This document shows positions 19,420-28,307 of a DNA stretch of 64,000 nucleotides, piece by piece. The notes under the pieces were generated by a model. It did not search any database and was not told the DNA's origin. It saw only the letters and a list, made by a program, of their open reading frames with translations. A program made the translations under genes and the position numbers. How positions within the stretch are numbered: position 1 is the stretch's first letter; the number at the start of each line of letters is the position of its first letter. Location of the stretch: the NCBI GenBank assembly GCA_017545525.1, contig JAFWMT010000002.1, positions 84,215 to 148,214 of the forward strand, read 5' to 3'. This DNA comes from Candidatus Saccharimonadota bacterium (lineage in GTDB: Bacteria > Patescibacteriota > Saccharimonadia > Saccharimonadales > Saccharimonadaceae).

Positions 19420-20775
19420 TTATATATATTGCCAAACCGGCCCATTAGGCGTATCGTTAATAGTTACGCCTTTTTGGATTAATTCATCACGAATTTTATC
19501 CGCTGTTTCAAAATCTTTTTCCGCTCTTGCTTTTTCGCGCGCTAACATTTTTTCATTCACTTCATCATTTAGATTTGGTGCATCAGCAACCAACTTAAGT
19601 CCAAATAATTCATCTATCTTTTTCCAATCGTCTAATTTTAGTCTCGTGTTATCAATCATCGCAAAGGCTTCGGCGGAATTTAGATTATTGTTCACCGCTT
19701 CCATCATTTCACTAAAATCAAAATCTTTAATCGTCTCGCTCGATGCTTCAATTCCCTGGTAGCATTCTGCAATTCGATTCCTCCAGCCTAATCGCCGCGT
19801 CTTCGCCGCCTCCAATGATTCAAAAGTGAAATTACGTGTCCCCTGGTAATGTCCAGACAAAACCCACATTTTATAATCTATCGCTGAGAAACCTCGCTTT
19901 GATAAGTCAGCTAAAGTGTAAACATTTCCAAGCGATTTAGAAACTTTCTCGCCATCAATCATAATAAAATTACAATGCATCCAGTATCGCGATAAATCAT
20001 GCCCATACGCCGCATAAGTTTCTGCAATTTCGTTGGTATGATGAATTGGAATATGGTCGATTCCGCCCGTATGAATATCAATCGGCTCGCCAAGTTCTTT
20101 ATGAATAATTGTCGAACATTCTAAATGCCACCCCGGATAGCCAGGTCGTCCTAGGTAATCCCATCTCATCGCATGTTTCTCGCCTTCATGGATGAATTTC
20201 CAAACTGCAAAATCAGAAACGTTTCGTTTTTCGTTGGAAAAACCAACTCTCGCTCCGGCTTGAAGACCACCAAGGTCTAATCTCGCAAAATCAGCGTAAT
20301 GTTCGAACTTAGCCGTATCGAAATATATCCCATCGCTAGTTTCATAGGTAAAGCCATTGTTAGTCATCAAGTTCACTGCTTTTTCATCTTCTTCAATATA
20401 ATCTGTCGCTCGCGCCCAAACTTCCGGCTCAGTTAATTCCAAAGCCTTATAGTCTTCTTTGAATTTTTTAATATAAGTTTCTGCTACTTCCCAAACTGTT
20501 CGTCCCTCACGTTCTGCACCTTTTTCTAATTTATCTTCGCCTTCATCTGCATCCGAAACTAAATGCCCTACGTCAGTCAAATTTAAAACTCTCTTCACCT
20601 TGTAATGATTTAATTTTAGAGTACGTACTAATAAATCCCAATAAATATAAGCCGTCAGATTCCCAATATGTGCATAATTATATACAGTTGGCCCGCAAGT
20701 ATAAATTTTCACCACCTCGCCAAGAGGTTTAAAATTTTCAATTTTTCTAGTTGCGGTATTGTATATTTTAAGCAT
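19420..20775 (-). CDS. cysS: Cysteine-tRNA ligase
   Basis: 451 aa class I synthetase. It has CGPTVYNYAHIGN (zinc Cys and HIGH-like motif), GWHLECSTI (zinc Cys), HHTNEIA (zinc ligands) and KVSKSLGN (KMSKS with Val at position 2). Length and order are normal. It overlaps the alpha/beta hydrolase gene by 8 nt, forming an operon nrnA-like, hydrolase, cysS. Confidence 0.96.
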   Translation of the reverse strand: MLKIYNTATRKIENFKPLGEVVKIYTCGPTVYNYAHIGNLTAYIYWDLLVRTLKLNHYKVKRVLNLTDVGHLVSDADEGEDKLEKGAEREGRTVWEVAETYIKKFKEDYKALELTEPEVWARATDYIEEDEKAVNLMTNNGFTYETSDGIYFDTAKFEHYADFARLDLGGLQAGARVGFSNEKRNVSDFAVWKFIHEGEKHAMRWDYLGRPGYPGWHLECSTIIHKELGEPIDIHTGGIDHIPIHHTNEIAETYAAYGHDLSRYWMHCNFIMIDGEKVSKSLGNVYTLADLSKRGFSAIDYKMWVLSGHYQGTRNFTFESLEAAKTRRLGWRNRIAECYQGIEASSETIKDFDFSEMMEAVNNNLNSAEAFAMIDNTRLKLDDWKKIDELFGLKLVADAPNLNDEVNEKMLAREKARAEKDFETADKIRDELIQKGVTINDTPNGPVWQYI

Positions 20776-21502
20776 TTAATACTCCTTCCAATATTCCTAC
20801 TAGTTTATTATATTTATCTCGAGAAACTCCATGCCTCCCTTCTGTTTTAATTGCAGTCAAATATTTTTCGTTGTCTTTTACTACTTTAGGAATATTATAT
20901 ATTGCAATAAACCGGTCCATTGCGCCATATATTAAAACAGCCGGAGTTTTTAGTTCGGCCAAAACACGATAATTCTTTTTATCTAATACTATTTTTTCCA
21001 TGGAATTATTAAATGCTTTTTCCTCTAAAATTTTTCGATTTTTTAAGCTTACCGCGTCTTTAAATAATTTAATTCCAGTCGCAAATGCTGGGTTATCAAG
21101 GTCCGCTTCCGTATAAACCGGTGGTGAAATTAAAATTAATTCTTTGACTGTTTTTTTGTAAGTATCTGCATATCTTGTTACGATTAAAGTTCCCAAAGAA
21201 TGCCCAACCAAAACCAATGGAATGTTTAGTTTTAGCTTTTCGATTGAATTGTGCAAAGCTTCGAGTTGATCTTTATAATCATAATTTAGTTTATCATTTT
21301 TTAAAGACTTGCCAGAACCTAGTAAATCAAACGTAATAAACCTGACATTTTTCAAAGATCTTGTCCCTTCGAGATAGTTCAGCGCATTTTTAAATGTATT
21401 CGAATCAGAAGCAATCCCATGGATAAAAACTACCGCGAGCTCCGGCTCCTCGCTTGCCGAAAAATCATGCGTCTTTTTTAAAGTCAACTTTCGGCTAAAC
21501 AT
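20768..21502 (-). CDS. Alpha/beta hydrolase
   Basis: 244 aa. The oxyanion HG motif is VFIHGIASDS, the nucleophile elbow GHSLGT, the acid Asp likely in YGAMDRFI, and the catalytic His in EGRHGVSRD. The substrate is unknown; the family includes esterases, lipases and peptidases. It overlaps genes on both sides by 8 nt each. No signal peptide, so cytoplasmic. Confidence 0.87.
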   Translation of the reverse strand: MFSRKLTLKKTHDFSASEEPELAVVFIHGIASDSNTFKNALNYLEGTRSLKNVRFITFDLLGSGKSLKNDKLNYDYKDQLEALHNSIEKLKLNIPLVLVGHSLGTLIVTRYADTYKKTVKELILISPPVYTEADLDNPAFATGIKLFKDAVSLKNRKILEEKAFNNSMEKIVLDKKNYRVLAELKTPAVLIYGAMDRFIAIYNIPKVVKDNEKYLTAIKTEGRHGVSRDKYNKLVGILEGVLNA

Positions 21503-22475
21503 TCTCTAGTAACTCCGGCACTATTTTAACTAAATCTCTTACCACCTCTTCGTAAGTTGTATCATAAGTTTTAAACCCGGCTGCGTATGGATGGCCTCCT
21601 CCGCCGAAATAACCCGCCACTTTTTCCGCTATTTGTGCTGTTGAATCGCTTCTAATTTTCCCCGTTACTTTTCCGTCCGGATAAGTTTTTACTGCAACCG
21701 CTACTTTTACTCCCTCAACTAACTTCATTTCTTCTAAAATCAGCACATTGGGATTATATTCATCCGAATATTCCCGAATATCATCCCACGGGATATGCAC
21801 AATGGCTAATTCGCCATCTAAATAGTATTCAATTCTTTTAATTAAATCTGCTTTATAGTCTAGAATTCTCGGCGATTTTTTCATAAATTCTCTTCGCCGG
21901 TCTTCTAAAACCGAGACATCTGCTCCAAGCCGGGTTAGTTCTCCAGCGATATCGAACGTTTCTGCTGTCATCGACACGCTAGTTAGACCCAAGGTGTCTG
22001 ATAAAATACCTTGAAAAATTGCTTCCGCCGCTTCTTTACTAATTTCTAACTTGTTTTCTTTTACAATTCGATAGATTAATTCTGCGCAAGCCGGTCTAAC
22101 TTCAATAATACTCTCATGGGGAAAGTTTAAATCATCTTCCGTTTCATGGTGATCAATCACTAGCACAGGCGCGGAATATAAACGATTTCGAATCGCTGTA
22201 TCATCCAATAACTTCGATAGCAAAACCTCCGCCGCTGTATCGACAATAATATATCCATCCGCCTTGAAATCAAATTCATTTGTTACTCTTGACCAATCTG
22301 AAAAATAATGTAAATATTTCGGAATATCAATCGGGCAATATAGGGAAATCTCTTTTTCGGGCAACAAATAATCGAGAGCAATCGCCGAACCAAGCGAGTC
22401 GCCGTCCGGGTTTTCCGCTTGAATCACACAGATTTTGCTTTTATTCTCCAAAAAATTACTAAATTTATTATACAT
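21495..22475 (-). CDS. DHH-family phosphoesterase, NrnA-like
   Basis: 326 aa. N-terminal DHH domain: AENPDGDSLGSAIAL, IIVDTA, and VLVIDHHETEDDLNF (DHH). C-terminal DHHA1 domain ends in VAGYFGGGGHPYAAGFK (GGGH). Such proteins degrade nanoRNA, pAp or c-di-AMP/pApA. No membrane or PAS/GGDEF parts, so NrnA-type rather than GdpP. Start ATG 22475, TATAAT at 22482-22487, 6-nt gap; the -10 is divergent to that of yqeG. Confidence 0.9.
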   Translation of the reverse strand: MYNKFSNFLENKSKICVIQAENPDGDSLGSAIALDYLLPEKEISLYCPIDIPKYLHYFSDWSRVTNEFDFKADGYIIVDTAAEVLLSKLLDDTAIRNRLYSAPVLVIDHHETEDDLNFPHESIIEVRPACAELIYRIVKENKLEISKEAAEAIFQGILSDTLGLTSVSMTAETFDIAGELTRLGADVSVLEDRRREFMKKSPRILDYKADLIKRIEYYLDGELAIVHIPWDDIREYSDEYNPNVLILEEMKLVEGVKVAVAVKTYPDGKVTGKIRSDSTAQIAEKVAGYFGGGGHPYAAGFKTYDTTYEEVVRDLVKIVPELLENV

Positions 22476-22505
22476 ATATCAATTATAACATGTTAAAATA
22501 GGTAT

Positions 22506-22937
22506 ATGAGTATTTTTCGTGCGGATAGAAAATTTGAACGTTTTGAAGACGTAACGCCAGAACTTTTAAAAAAAGAAAGCGTTAAATTACTTTTATGCGA
22601 CCTTGATAACACTCTAAGACTCCATTCCGAAAAAGAACCAGCCGATGAATTACAGGATTGGATTCAAGATTGTCATGGCGCTGGAGTAAAAGTTGTAGTG
22701 ATTAGTAATAATGGCCGTAAAAAGATGATGCAAAAGTTTTGCGAGCCGATTGATGTTCCATGCGTTTGGTGGGCAAAAAAGCCTATGAGTAAAAAACTCA
22801 CCGAAGCTATGGACGAATATAAAATTCCTCCTGAGCATACTGTTATGCTCGGTGATAAATGGTCTACCGACGTACTTGCCGCTAAATTTGCGAAAGTGCG
22901 TGCTTGGAAAGTTGAACATAGAAGGGATATTGTATGA
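22506..22937 (+). CDS. yqeG: YqeG-family HAD phosphatase
   Basis: 143 aa HAD superfamily IIIA: motif I DLDNTLRLH, motif II VVISNNGRK, motif III in KKPMSKKL and motif IV MLGDKWSTDVLAAK. The YqeG family includes phosphatidylglycerophosphate phosphatases. The downstream overlapping gene (ATGA, 4 nt) is pgsA, which makes phosphatidylglycerophosphate, so this gene may supply the missing PGP phosphatase step. Leaderless start: TAAAAT 22494-22499, 6 nt to ATG. Confidence 0.85.
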   Translation: MSIFRADRKFERFEDVTPELLKKESVKLLLCDLDNTLRLHSEKEPADELQDWIQDCHGAGVKVVVISNNGRKKMMQKFCEPIDVPCVWWAKKPMSKKLTEAMDEYKIPPEHTVMLGDKWSTDVLAAKFAKVRAWKVEHRRDIV

Positions 22938-23494
22938 GCCAATCTCGCAAAAACATTTTAACTGGTCCAACTATTTTAACTATCCTCCGCATGATTTTGT
23001 CGGTAGTTTTTATGGTTTTTGTTCTTTTACCAGACATGTGGGCAAAAATAGTGGCATTAGTTATTTTTATTATTGCTTCCATTACTGATAAAATCGACGG
23101 CAATTGGGCTCGTAAAAAGAAAATGGTAACCGACCTCGGCGCTTTTCTCGATCCTCTTGCCGATAAAATGCTAATTAATCTCGCTTTCTTAACTTTAACC
23201 TATTTGAATATTGTTCCGATTTGGGTTTTCGCCCTCATTCTTGTACGCGATTTCGCAGTAGATGGTATGCGCATGATGGTTGCACGTAGCGGCGTAACTA
23301 TCTCGGCTTCGTTTTACGGTAAATTAAAAACCACCGTCCAAATGACCGCTCTGATAATTCTACTTCTCAACATGATCGTCAACTTAGAAATCTTTGCCAT
23401 TTTAGGCAACATTGCTTTATATCTAAGTCTAGCCTTAACACTTTTCTCCGGCCTAGATTATCTAATTAAAGGCTGGAAATTATTAACAAAATAG
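22934..23494 (+). CDS. pgsA: CDP-diacylglycerol-glycerol-3-phosphate 3-phosphatidyltransferase
   Basis: 186 aa membrane protein with the complete CDP-alcohol phosphotransferase signature DKIDGNWARKKKMVTDLGAF and then LDPLADK, with all metal-binding Asp present. Four to five membrane helices. It makes phosphatidylglycerophosphate from CDP-DAG. Start overlaps yqeG; its end overlaps the convergent cdsA by 29 nt. Together with cdsA it forms an anionic phospholipid route. Confidence 0.93.
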   Translation: MSQSRKNILTGPTILTILRMILSVVFMVFVLLPDMWAKIVALVIFIIASITDKIDGNWARKKKMVTDLGAFLDPLADKMLINLAFLTLTYLNIVPIWVFALILVRDFAVDGMRMMVARSGVTISASFYGKLKTTVQMTALIILLLNMIVNLEIFAILGNIALYLSLALTLFSGLDYLIKGWKLLTK

Positions 23495-24149
23495 TACAAG
23501 CAAACGCGGTTGAATCAATTCTGTCTAGAAAGCCACCATGTCCTTCCGACCCGCCAACCAACATTTCTAATTTATTGAAAATCGGGTTTTTAATGACAAT
23601 TTCATTTGAATCTTTAACATCGAATTTCCGCTTCAAGAAACTTTCAAACAAATCGCCCATTAATGCTAATGGGCCACATAATAAATATATCCAATCTGTC
23701 TCAAAACTTCCGTTTATCGCCATTTTTAGCGTTACTAAACCAATCGCCATCGTTAAACCTAGAATTGTTCCCTCCCAAGTTTTATTTTTCGAAATATGCG
23801 GGAACGGGCGAGATTTTTTAAAGACTTTGCCTCCGAATAGCTTACCGAATAAATATGCAAAAATGTCGTACCCAGGTACACCTAAAATAATATACCAAAA
23901 ATAATCAACGTCTGTATGTGCGACGAAAATCGTTCCCCAAGCTAGAAATACTACCTCTAAAATTGTAAGAAATAAATTCAGCCCGCCCGACTTTCTTTTA
24001 AAGAAACTGAATAATTCAATCAACGCTATTAGAGAACAAAAACCATAGATTAATTTAAATGGTACACTATTAAAAGTGTAGAGTCCGATTAGAGCAATTA
24101 TAAACATCGATACGCCGACCGTTACTCTAACCTTAAAATTTCTATCCAT
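23466..24149 (-). CDS. cdsA: Phosphatidate cytidylyltransferase
   Basis: 227 aa, about seven membrane helices, with the CdsA signature near the C-terminus: SEGHGGFLDRIDSTAFA. It makes CDP-diacylglycerol. I place the start at ATG 24149 because TATAAT at 24156-24161 lies 6 nt before it; the longer frame from 24167 would place the promoter inside the gene. Confidence 0.92.
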   Translation of the reverse strand: MDRNFKVRVTVGVSMFIIALIGLYTFNSVPFKLIYGFCSLIALIELFSFFKRKSGGLNLFLTILEVVFLAWGTIFVAHTDVDYFWYIILGVPGYDIFAYLFGKLFGGKVFKKSRPFPHISKNKTWEGTILGLTMAIGLVTLKMAINGSFETDWIYLLCGPLALMGDLFESFLKRKFDVKDSNEIVIKNPIFNKLEMLVGGSEGHGGFLDRIDSTAFACTILLIISSL

Positions 24150-24185
24150 GTATAAATTATAGCACAAATATGTTAAAATAATTAC

Positions 24186-25919
24186 ATGCCTTTAGAATAT
24201 ATATATAACAAGTTAAAAAATACTTTACGTAAGATTGATATGAAGCTTGAAAAAGCTAAATACGGCTATATAGATAGATTGCCAAAAGATATTAACTATT
24301 TTGATGGTGGTATGTATGACGTTGTTTATGAATCTTCATGTAAGTGGCCTCATAATACCGCTTTGCAGTATTTCGATACCGAAATAACCTATAAAGAATT
24401 GGTCAAAAAAATCAATAAAGTCGCCGCCGCCTTAAAAGCGATTGGTGCTGAAAAAGGTGATCGTATTACGGTCTGTATGCCGAATACGCCCGAGGCGATT
24501 TACATGTTTTATGCGATTAATGAAATTGGCGCAATCGCAAATATGATTCACCCACTTTCTAGTGAGAAAGAAATCGAAGACTATCTTAATCAAGCCGACT
24601 CTAAAATTATGCTTTGTATCGATATTTCTTACCTTAAAGTAGAAGCTATTATTGAAAATACAAATGTTGAACAGGTCGTTGTAGTTTCTCCAACTCGCTC
24701 AATGGATTTAATAGTTCGCGTAATTTATAAATTGACCAAAGGTCGAAAGAATCATATTAAAAAGTCCCAGCATGTTTTAACTTGGGATAAATTCTTAAAT
24801 AAGGCTAATAAATTTATTGGTAACCCGCACGCACGTGTTAACCCTAATGACGAAGCGGTGATTATGTATTCTGGCGGGACAACTGGTAAACCAAAAGGCA
24901 TTATTCTCTCAAATTTAAATTTTAATGCCCAAGCGCTCGGTGCAAAATATTTAGTTCCAGAATTATTTAAATCAAATTATTCGTTCATGGCCTTCTTGCC
25001 GAATTTCCACGCGTTCGGACTAGGTTGTTGTGTCCATATGCCACTTTATTTCGGCGCTCGATCTTTTCTTATCCCGCAATTTAACCCTAAAAAATTTAAA
25101 AGTTATATCACAAAATATAAAGTAAACATTTTAGTTGGCGTGCCGACAGTTTTCGAATATCTTACAAAGATTAAATTTAAAAAAGATGCCTTAAAAAATG
25201 TTAAATATGTAGTTTCTGGCGGTGACATGATTAGTATGAGTAGCAAGGAAAAGATCAATGATTTTCTCCGTGCTCATGGTTCGAAAGCTAAAATCGAAAA
25301 TGGTTATGGTTTAACTGAAGCTTCAGGTGGATTTATCTTCTCTCCGCCTAATGTAGCCGAAGATCCGGACGCAATCGGCTTCCCGCTTCCAGATAATGAA
25401 GTAATTATTATGGATCTTAAAACCAAAAAAGAAGCTCCGCTTGGTCAGGATGGCGAAATAATACTACGTGGGCTTGCCGTCATGCAAGGTTACCTAAATA
25501 AACCAAAAGAAACCGAAGAAGCCTTCATCAATGTAGATGGAAAAAAATATTTGCGTACTGGCGACATTGGTTATATTGATGAAAAAGGATTAGTTCACTT
25601 CCGTTCTCGTCTAAAACGTATGATTATTTCTAACGGCTATAATATTTATCCTGCAAACATTGAAGATGTAACTTTGAAATGTAATAAAATTACCGCTTGC
25701 GCAGCGGTTGGACGCGAAGATAAATTACGTGGTGAAAAGGTGGTTGTTTTTGTCGTTCCGAAAGAAGATATCCATGAACGGGTTATTCGTAAAGAATTGA
25801 ACAATATTTACAAGAAGCATCTTGCTAAATATGAAATTCCGCGTGAAATTCGCTTCATTGAAGAGTTGCCGAAAACAAAGCTTGCAAAAGTTGACTTTAA
25901 AGCATTAGAAAACTTATAA
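24186..25919 (+). CDS. AMP-forming acyl-CoA ligase family (FadD-like)
   Basis: 577 aa adenylate-forming enzyme: P-loop-like YSGGTTGKPKG, AMP-binding NGYGLTEASGG, LRTGDIGYID, RLKRMIISNGYNIYPANIE and PKTKLAKVDF carrying the C-terminal catalytic Lys. It is most like long-chain fatty acid-CoA ligases. Located next to cdsA and pgsA it may activate scavenged fatty acids for phospholipid synthesis, an inference. TAAAAT at 24174-24179 is exactly 6 nt before ATG 24186. Its end overlaps recR by 6 nt. Confidence 0.88.
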   Translation: MPLEYIYNKLKNTLRKIDMKLEKAKYGYIDRLPKDINYFDGGMYDVVYESSCKWPHNTALQYFDTEITYKELVKKINKVAAALKAIGAEKGDRITVCMPNTPEAIYMFYAINEIGAIANMIHPLSSEKEIEDYLNQADSKIMLCIDISYLKVEAIIENTNVEQVVVVSPTRSMDLIVRVIYKLTKGRKNHIKKSQHVLTWDKFLNKANKFIGNPHARVNPNDEAVIMYSGGTTGKPKGIILSNLNFNAQALGAKYLVPELFKSNYSFMAFLPNFHAFGLGCCVHMPLYFGARSFLIPQFNPKKFKSYITKYKVNILVGVPTVFEYLTKIKFKKDALKNVKYVVSGGDMISMSSKEKINDFLRAHGSKAKIENGYGLTEASGGFIFSPPNVAEDPDAIGFPLPDNEVIIMDLKTKKEAPLGQDGEIILRGLAVMQGYLNKPKETEEAFINVDGKKYLRTGDIGYIDEKGLVHFRSRLKRMIISNGYNIYPANIEDVTLKCNKITACAAVGREDKLRGEKVVVFVVPKEDIHERVIRKELNNIYKKHLAKYEIPREIRFIEELPKTKLAKVDFKALENL

Positions 25920-26519
25920 TTTAGTCCTATTCTCTAAAGCCGCACTTAAAGTAATTTGGTCCGCGTAGCTTAGGTCTACGCCAAGCGGCAGCCCACGTGC
26001 CAAACGAGTTAATTTCAAATTAGGATTTTGTTCATGCAAAATTTTTTCCAAATAAAGCGCCGTCGATTCTCCTTCCACCGATGGGTTTGTGGCAATAATT
26101 ACTTCTTTTACGTTATCGTTATTTACTCGCTTAATTAATTCTCCGATATGCAATTGCTCCGGCGTGACGCCATCAATCGGCGAAATTGCCCCGCCTAAAA
26201 CATGATAAGTCCCTTTATAATTCTTAGTTTGTTCAATTGCATAGATATCTAACGGCTCTTCTACTACTAGAACCGTAGTTTTATCTCGTCCATCGTCTGT
26301 ATAAAATGGTGACATCTTTTCATCTGCATCGATTAATGCAAAGGTCACCGGACAGCTTTTTACTCCCGAATGTAATTTCTCTAGAGTTTCCGCAATGTTC
26401 TCCGACAATCTCGGATTAGACTTAAAAAGATAATATGCATACCTTTCCGCCGTACGCGGACCTACTCCCGGCAAATGTCCGAGCGCCTCAATTACATTAG
26501 TCAGTGCCTGTGGTAGCAT
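25914..26519 (-). CDS. recR: Recombination protein RecR, zinc finger missing
   Basis: 201 aa. N-terminal helix-hairpin-helix is LGHLPGVGPRTAERYAYYL, the Toprim acid is VLVVEEPLDIYAIEQ and the C-terminal part LARGLPLGVDLSYADQITL is canonical. RecR acts with RecO/RecF in gap repair. The usual C4 zinc finger between HhH and Toprim is degenerate: only one Cys remains (KSCPVTFALIDADEKM). The gene follows ybaB by 16 bp, the classic dnaX-ybaB-recR association stretched by two inserted genes. Confidence 0.93.
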   Translation of the reverse strand: MLPQALTNVIEALGHLPGVGPRTAERYAYYLFKSNPRLSENIAETLEKLHSGVKSCPVTFALIDADEKMSPFYTDDGRDKTTVLVVEEPLDIYAIEQTKNYKGTYHVLGGAISPIDGVTPEQLHIGELIKRVNNDNVKEVIIATNPSVEGESTALYLEKILHEQNPNLKLTRLARGLPLGVDLSYADQITLSAALENRTKL

Positions 26520-26535
26520 AATTAAAATAGCCTAA

Positions 26536-26841
26536 TTACATTCCACCGAGTCCAAGGCTCGACAAACCGCCCATCAGAGGTTTCATTTTGTCCGTTGCAA
26601 TTTCTTGAGCCTTAGCAAAACCATCACGCATACAGTTTTCAATCCAGCGTTCAAGTTCATGAATATCATCTAAATCGACTTTTTCCGGATCGATTTTAAC
26701 TTTTTTCACTTTTAATTCACCATTAATTTGAACTATGACCGCCCCGTCTCCTGCCTCGACTTCAACGATTTCATTTTTCAGTTCTTTTTGCGCTTTACGC
26801 AATTGATTTAATAATTTCACTTGGTCCATTTTTTGACCCAT
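26536..26841 (-). CDS. ybaB: YbaB/EbfC family nucleoid-associated protein
   Basis: 101 aa. The N-terminal helix (MDQVKLLNQLRKAQKELKN) is followed by the family sheet VEVEAGDGAVIVQINGELK and a Met/Gly-rich tail (MGGLSSLGLGGM). It binds DNA as a dimer. GGAAGGAG precedes ATG 26841; a second ATG four codons downstream is also possible. Encoded directly upstream of recR. Confidence 0.93.
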   Translation of the reverse strand: MGQKMDQVKLLNQLRKAQKELKNEIVEVEAGDGAVIVQINGELKVKKVKIDPEKVDLDDIHELERWIENCMRDGFAKAQEIATDKMKPLMGGLSSLGLGGM

Positions 26842-26843
26842 GA

Positions 26844-28289
26844 TTATTCTCCTTCCACATTATCAGAGTAAGTATATAAATATATTATATCAGAATTATC
26901 TCGCATTGGCGAGGTGATTATCTGGCTCAACTTGTATTTTTCTAGTTCTTCTGAACTTCCCAAAATCGCTACTCTTTCTTCTTTATTTAGTTGATCAACT
27001 ACTTTAAGGTCGGTTGATTCTTCTAAAATTTTATAAAAATTATAATGGCCATCTTTTACCAGCAATGTTTCATCATTTAAATTCTTTTTAATTACTTCTA
27101 GATTATAACTAAACTCGTTTGCCACATTTGGATTGTATCTATATCCATAAATATATTGCAGCAAGCTAGGAATAATAATAATTGCAAATAAAATTGTCAG
27201 AGGAATTAAAGCCGAAATTCGTGCATACGGATTTTCCGGGAAAAGTCCATACCATTTTTCCAGTAAATATTTAATCCCGTGCGCAATTAAAATTGAAAAC
27301 GGTAAAATCGAAAAGATAATTGCATTAGGATTAAAACCAGTGATAACTAAACAAAAAACTAAAAGCAAAGTCGCAATTGAATTTCTTGATGCGAAAAATC
27401 CTTTCGTGGTCGAAAACAATCCAATTAAAGCTAAGATGAAAGTTGGCAAGCTAATTAAAGGCGCTAAGAACACGCTTTCCAAACTATTATGCCACGAAAA
27501 TAGCGGTGCCAACCCAGTCGTAATATTGCCAAAGAAATTGTCTAATTGGAAATCTTTAGCAAATAGAAGCTCCATAATTGTTCCAGGATGATTATAAATA
27601 CTAATTCCTAATACTACGAACCCAGCAATCACAACTAGAGAAATTAAACATAGCGGTAATTTTGGCAATTCTTTTACGATGAAACGCAAATGCGGTTGGG
27701 ATAGAACGAATAATATGCAGAAAATGGCGAAGTATGCCATGTACGGTGTAAAAATCGATAGTAATAGAACGATTGCGAAAACAAAACTATATAAAGGTTT
27801 CGGTCGTTTTTCACCTTGGATTTTTGAACCAATCCAAAGTAGAAATGTCGGCCAAAATACCAACATAATTAATGGTGTCCCTGAACCAGCCAAAAAGAGG
27901 AATGGCGTCGATAAAACAATTAAACATGAAGCTAGCAAAGAAACGTTACTTTTAAACCAACGGTTTAGAAGCAGAATCAGAAGAAAGCCTAAAAGCAATC
28001 CGATTAAAATACTAGGTAGTTTTATTACATATGCCGATAAACCGAAAATCATAATCGAAAATTTTTGCAAAACTCGGTAAGGTAAATCAACTAAATCTCC
28101 GTTTAAAATCCCGTTCTTTCCTAGATAATAAGAACTGGTCGCTGATTCCATCTCCGCTTCCGATAGACCATGTTGTGCAATTAGAGGCAAAATAAATAAC
28201 AGCGTAGTAAACGCTAGGCCTAAAACAATATAACCAATCACAAACCGGTATCTATACAAAAAAAGTTTAGAAATTATAATTTTCTTCAC
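26844..28289 (-). CDS. GT39/ArnT-like polytopic membrane protein (probable glycosyltransferase)
   Basis: 481 aa with about 10-11 membrane helices. The first outer loop contains GLSEAEMESATSSYY and a following LPSILIGLLLGFLL, which fits the acidic first loop of ArnT/PMT-type glycosyltransferases that use polyprenyl-phosphate sugars. A soluble C-terminal ~70 residues contains VAILGSSEELEKYK. Start is GTG 28289, because TATAAT lies 6 nt upstream and the ATG at 28291 is out of frame. It is inserted between dnaB and ybaB. The exact acceptor is unknown. Confidence 0.72.
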   Translation of the reverse strand: MKKIIISKLFLYRYRFVIGYIVLGLAFTTLLFILPLIAQHGLSEAEMESATSSYYLGKNGILNGDLVDLPYRVLQKFSIMIFGLSAYVIKLPSILIGLLLGFLLILLLNRWFKSNVSLLASCLIVLSTPFLFLAGSGTPLIMLVFWPTFLLWIGSKIQGEKRPKPLYSFVFAIVLLLSIFTPYMAYFAIFCILFVLSQPHLRFIVKELPKLPLCLISLVVIAGFVVLGISIYNHPGTIMELLFAKDFQLDNFFGNITTGLAPLFSWHNSLESVFLAPLISLPTFILALIGLFSTTKGFFASRNSIATLLLVFCLVITGFNPNAIIFSILPFSILIAHGIKYLLEKWYGLFPENPYARISALIPLTILFAIIIIPSLLQYIYGYRYNPNVANEFSYNLEVIKKNLNDETLLVKDGHYNFYKILEESTDLKVVDQLNKEERVAILGSSEELEKYKLSQIITSPMRDNSDIIYLYTYSDNVEGE

Positions 28290-28307
28290 ATAAGTATTAT
28301 AACAAAA

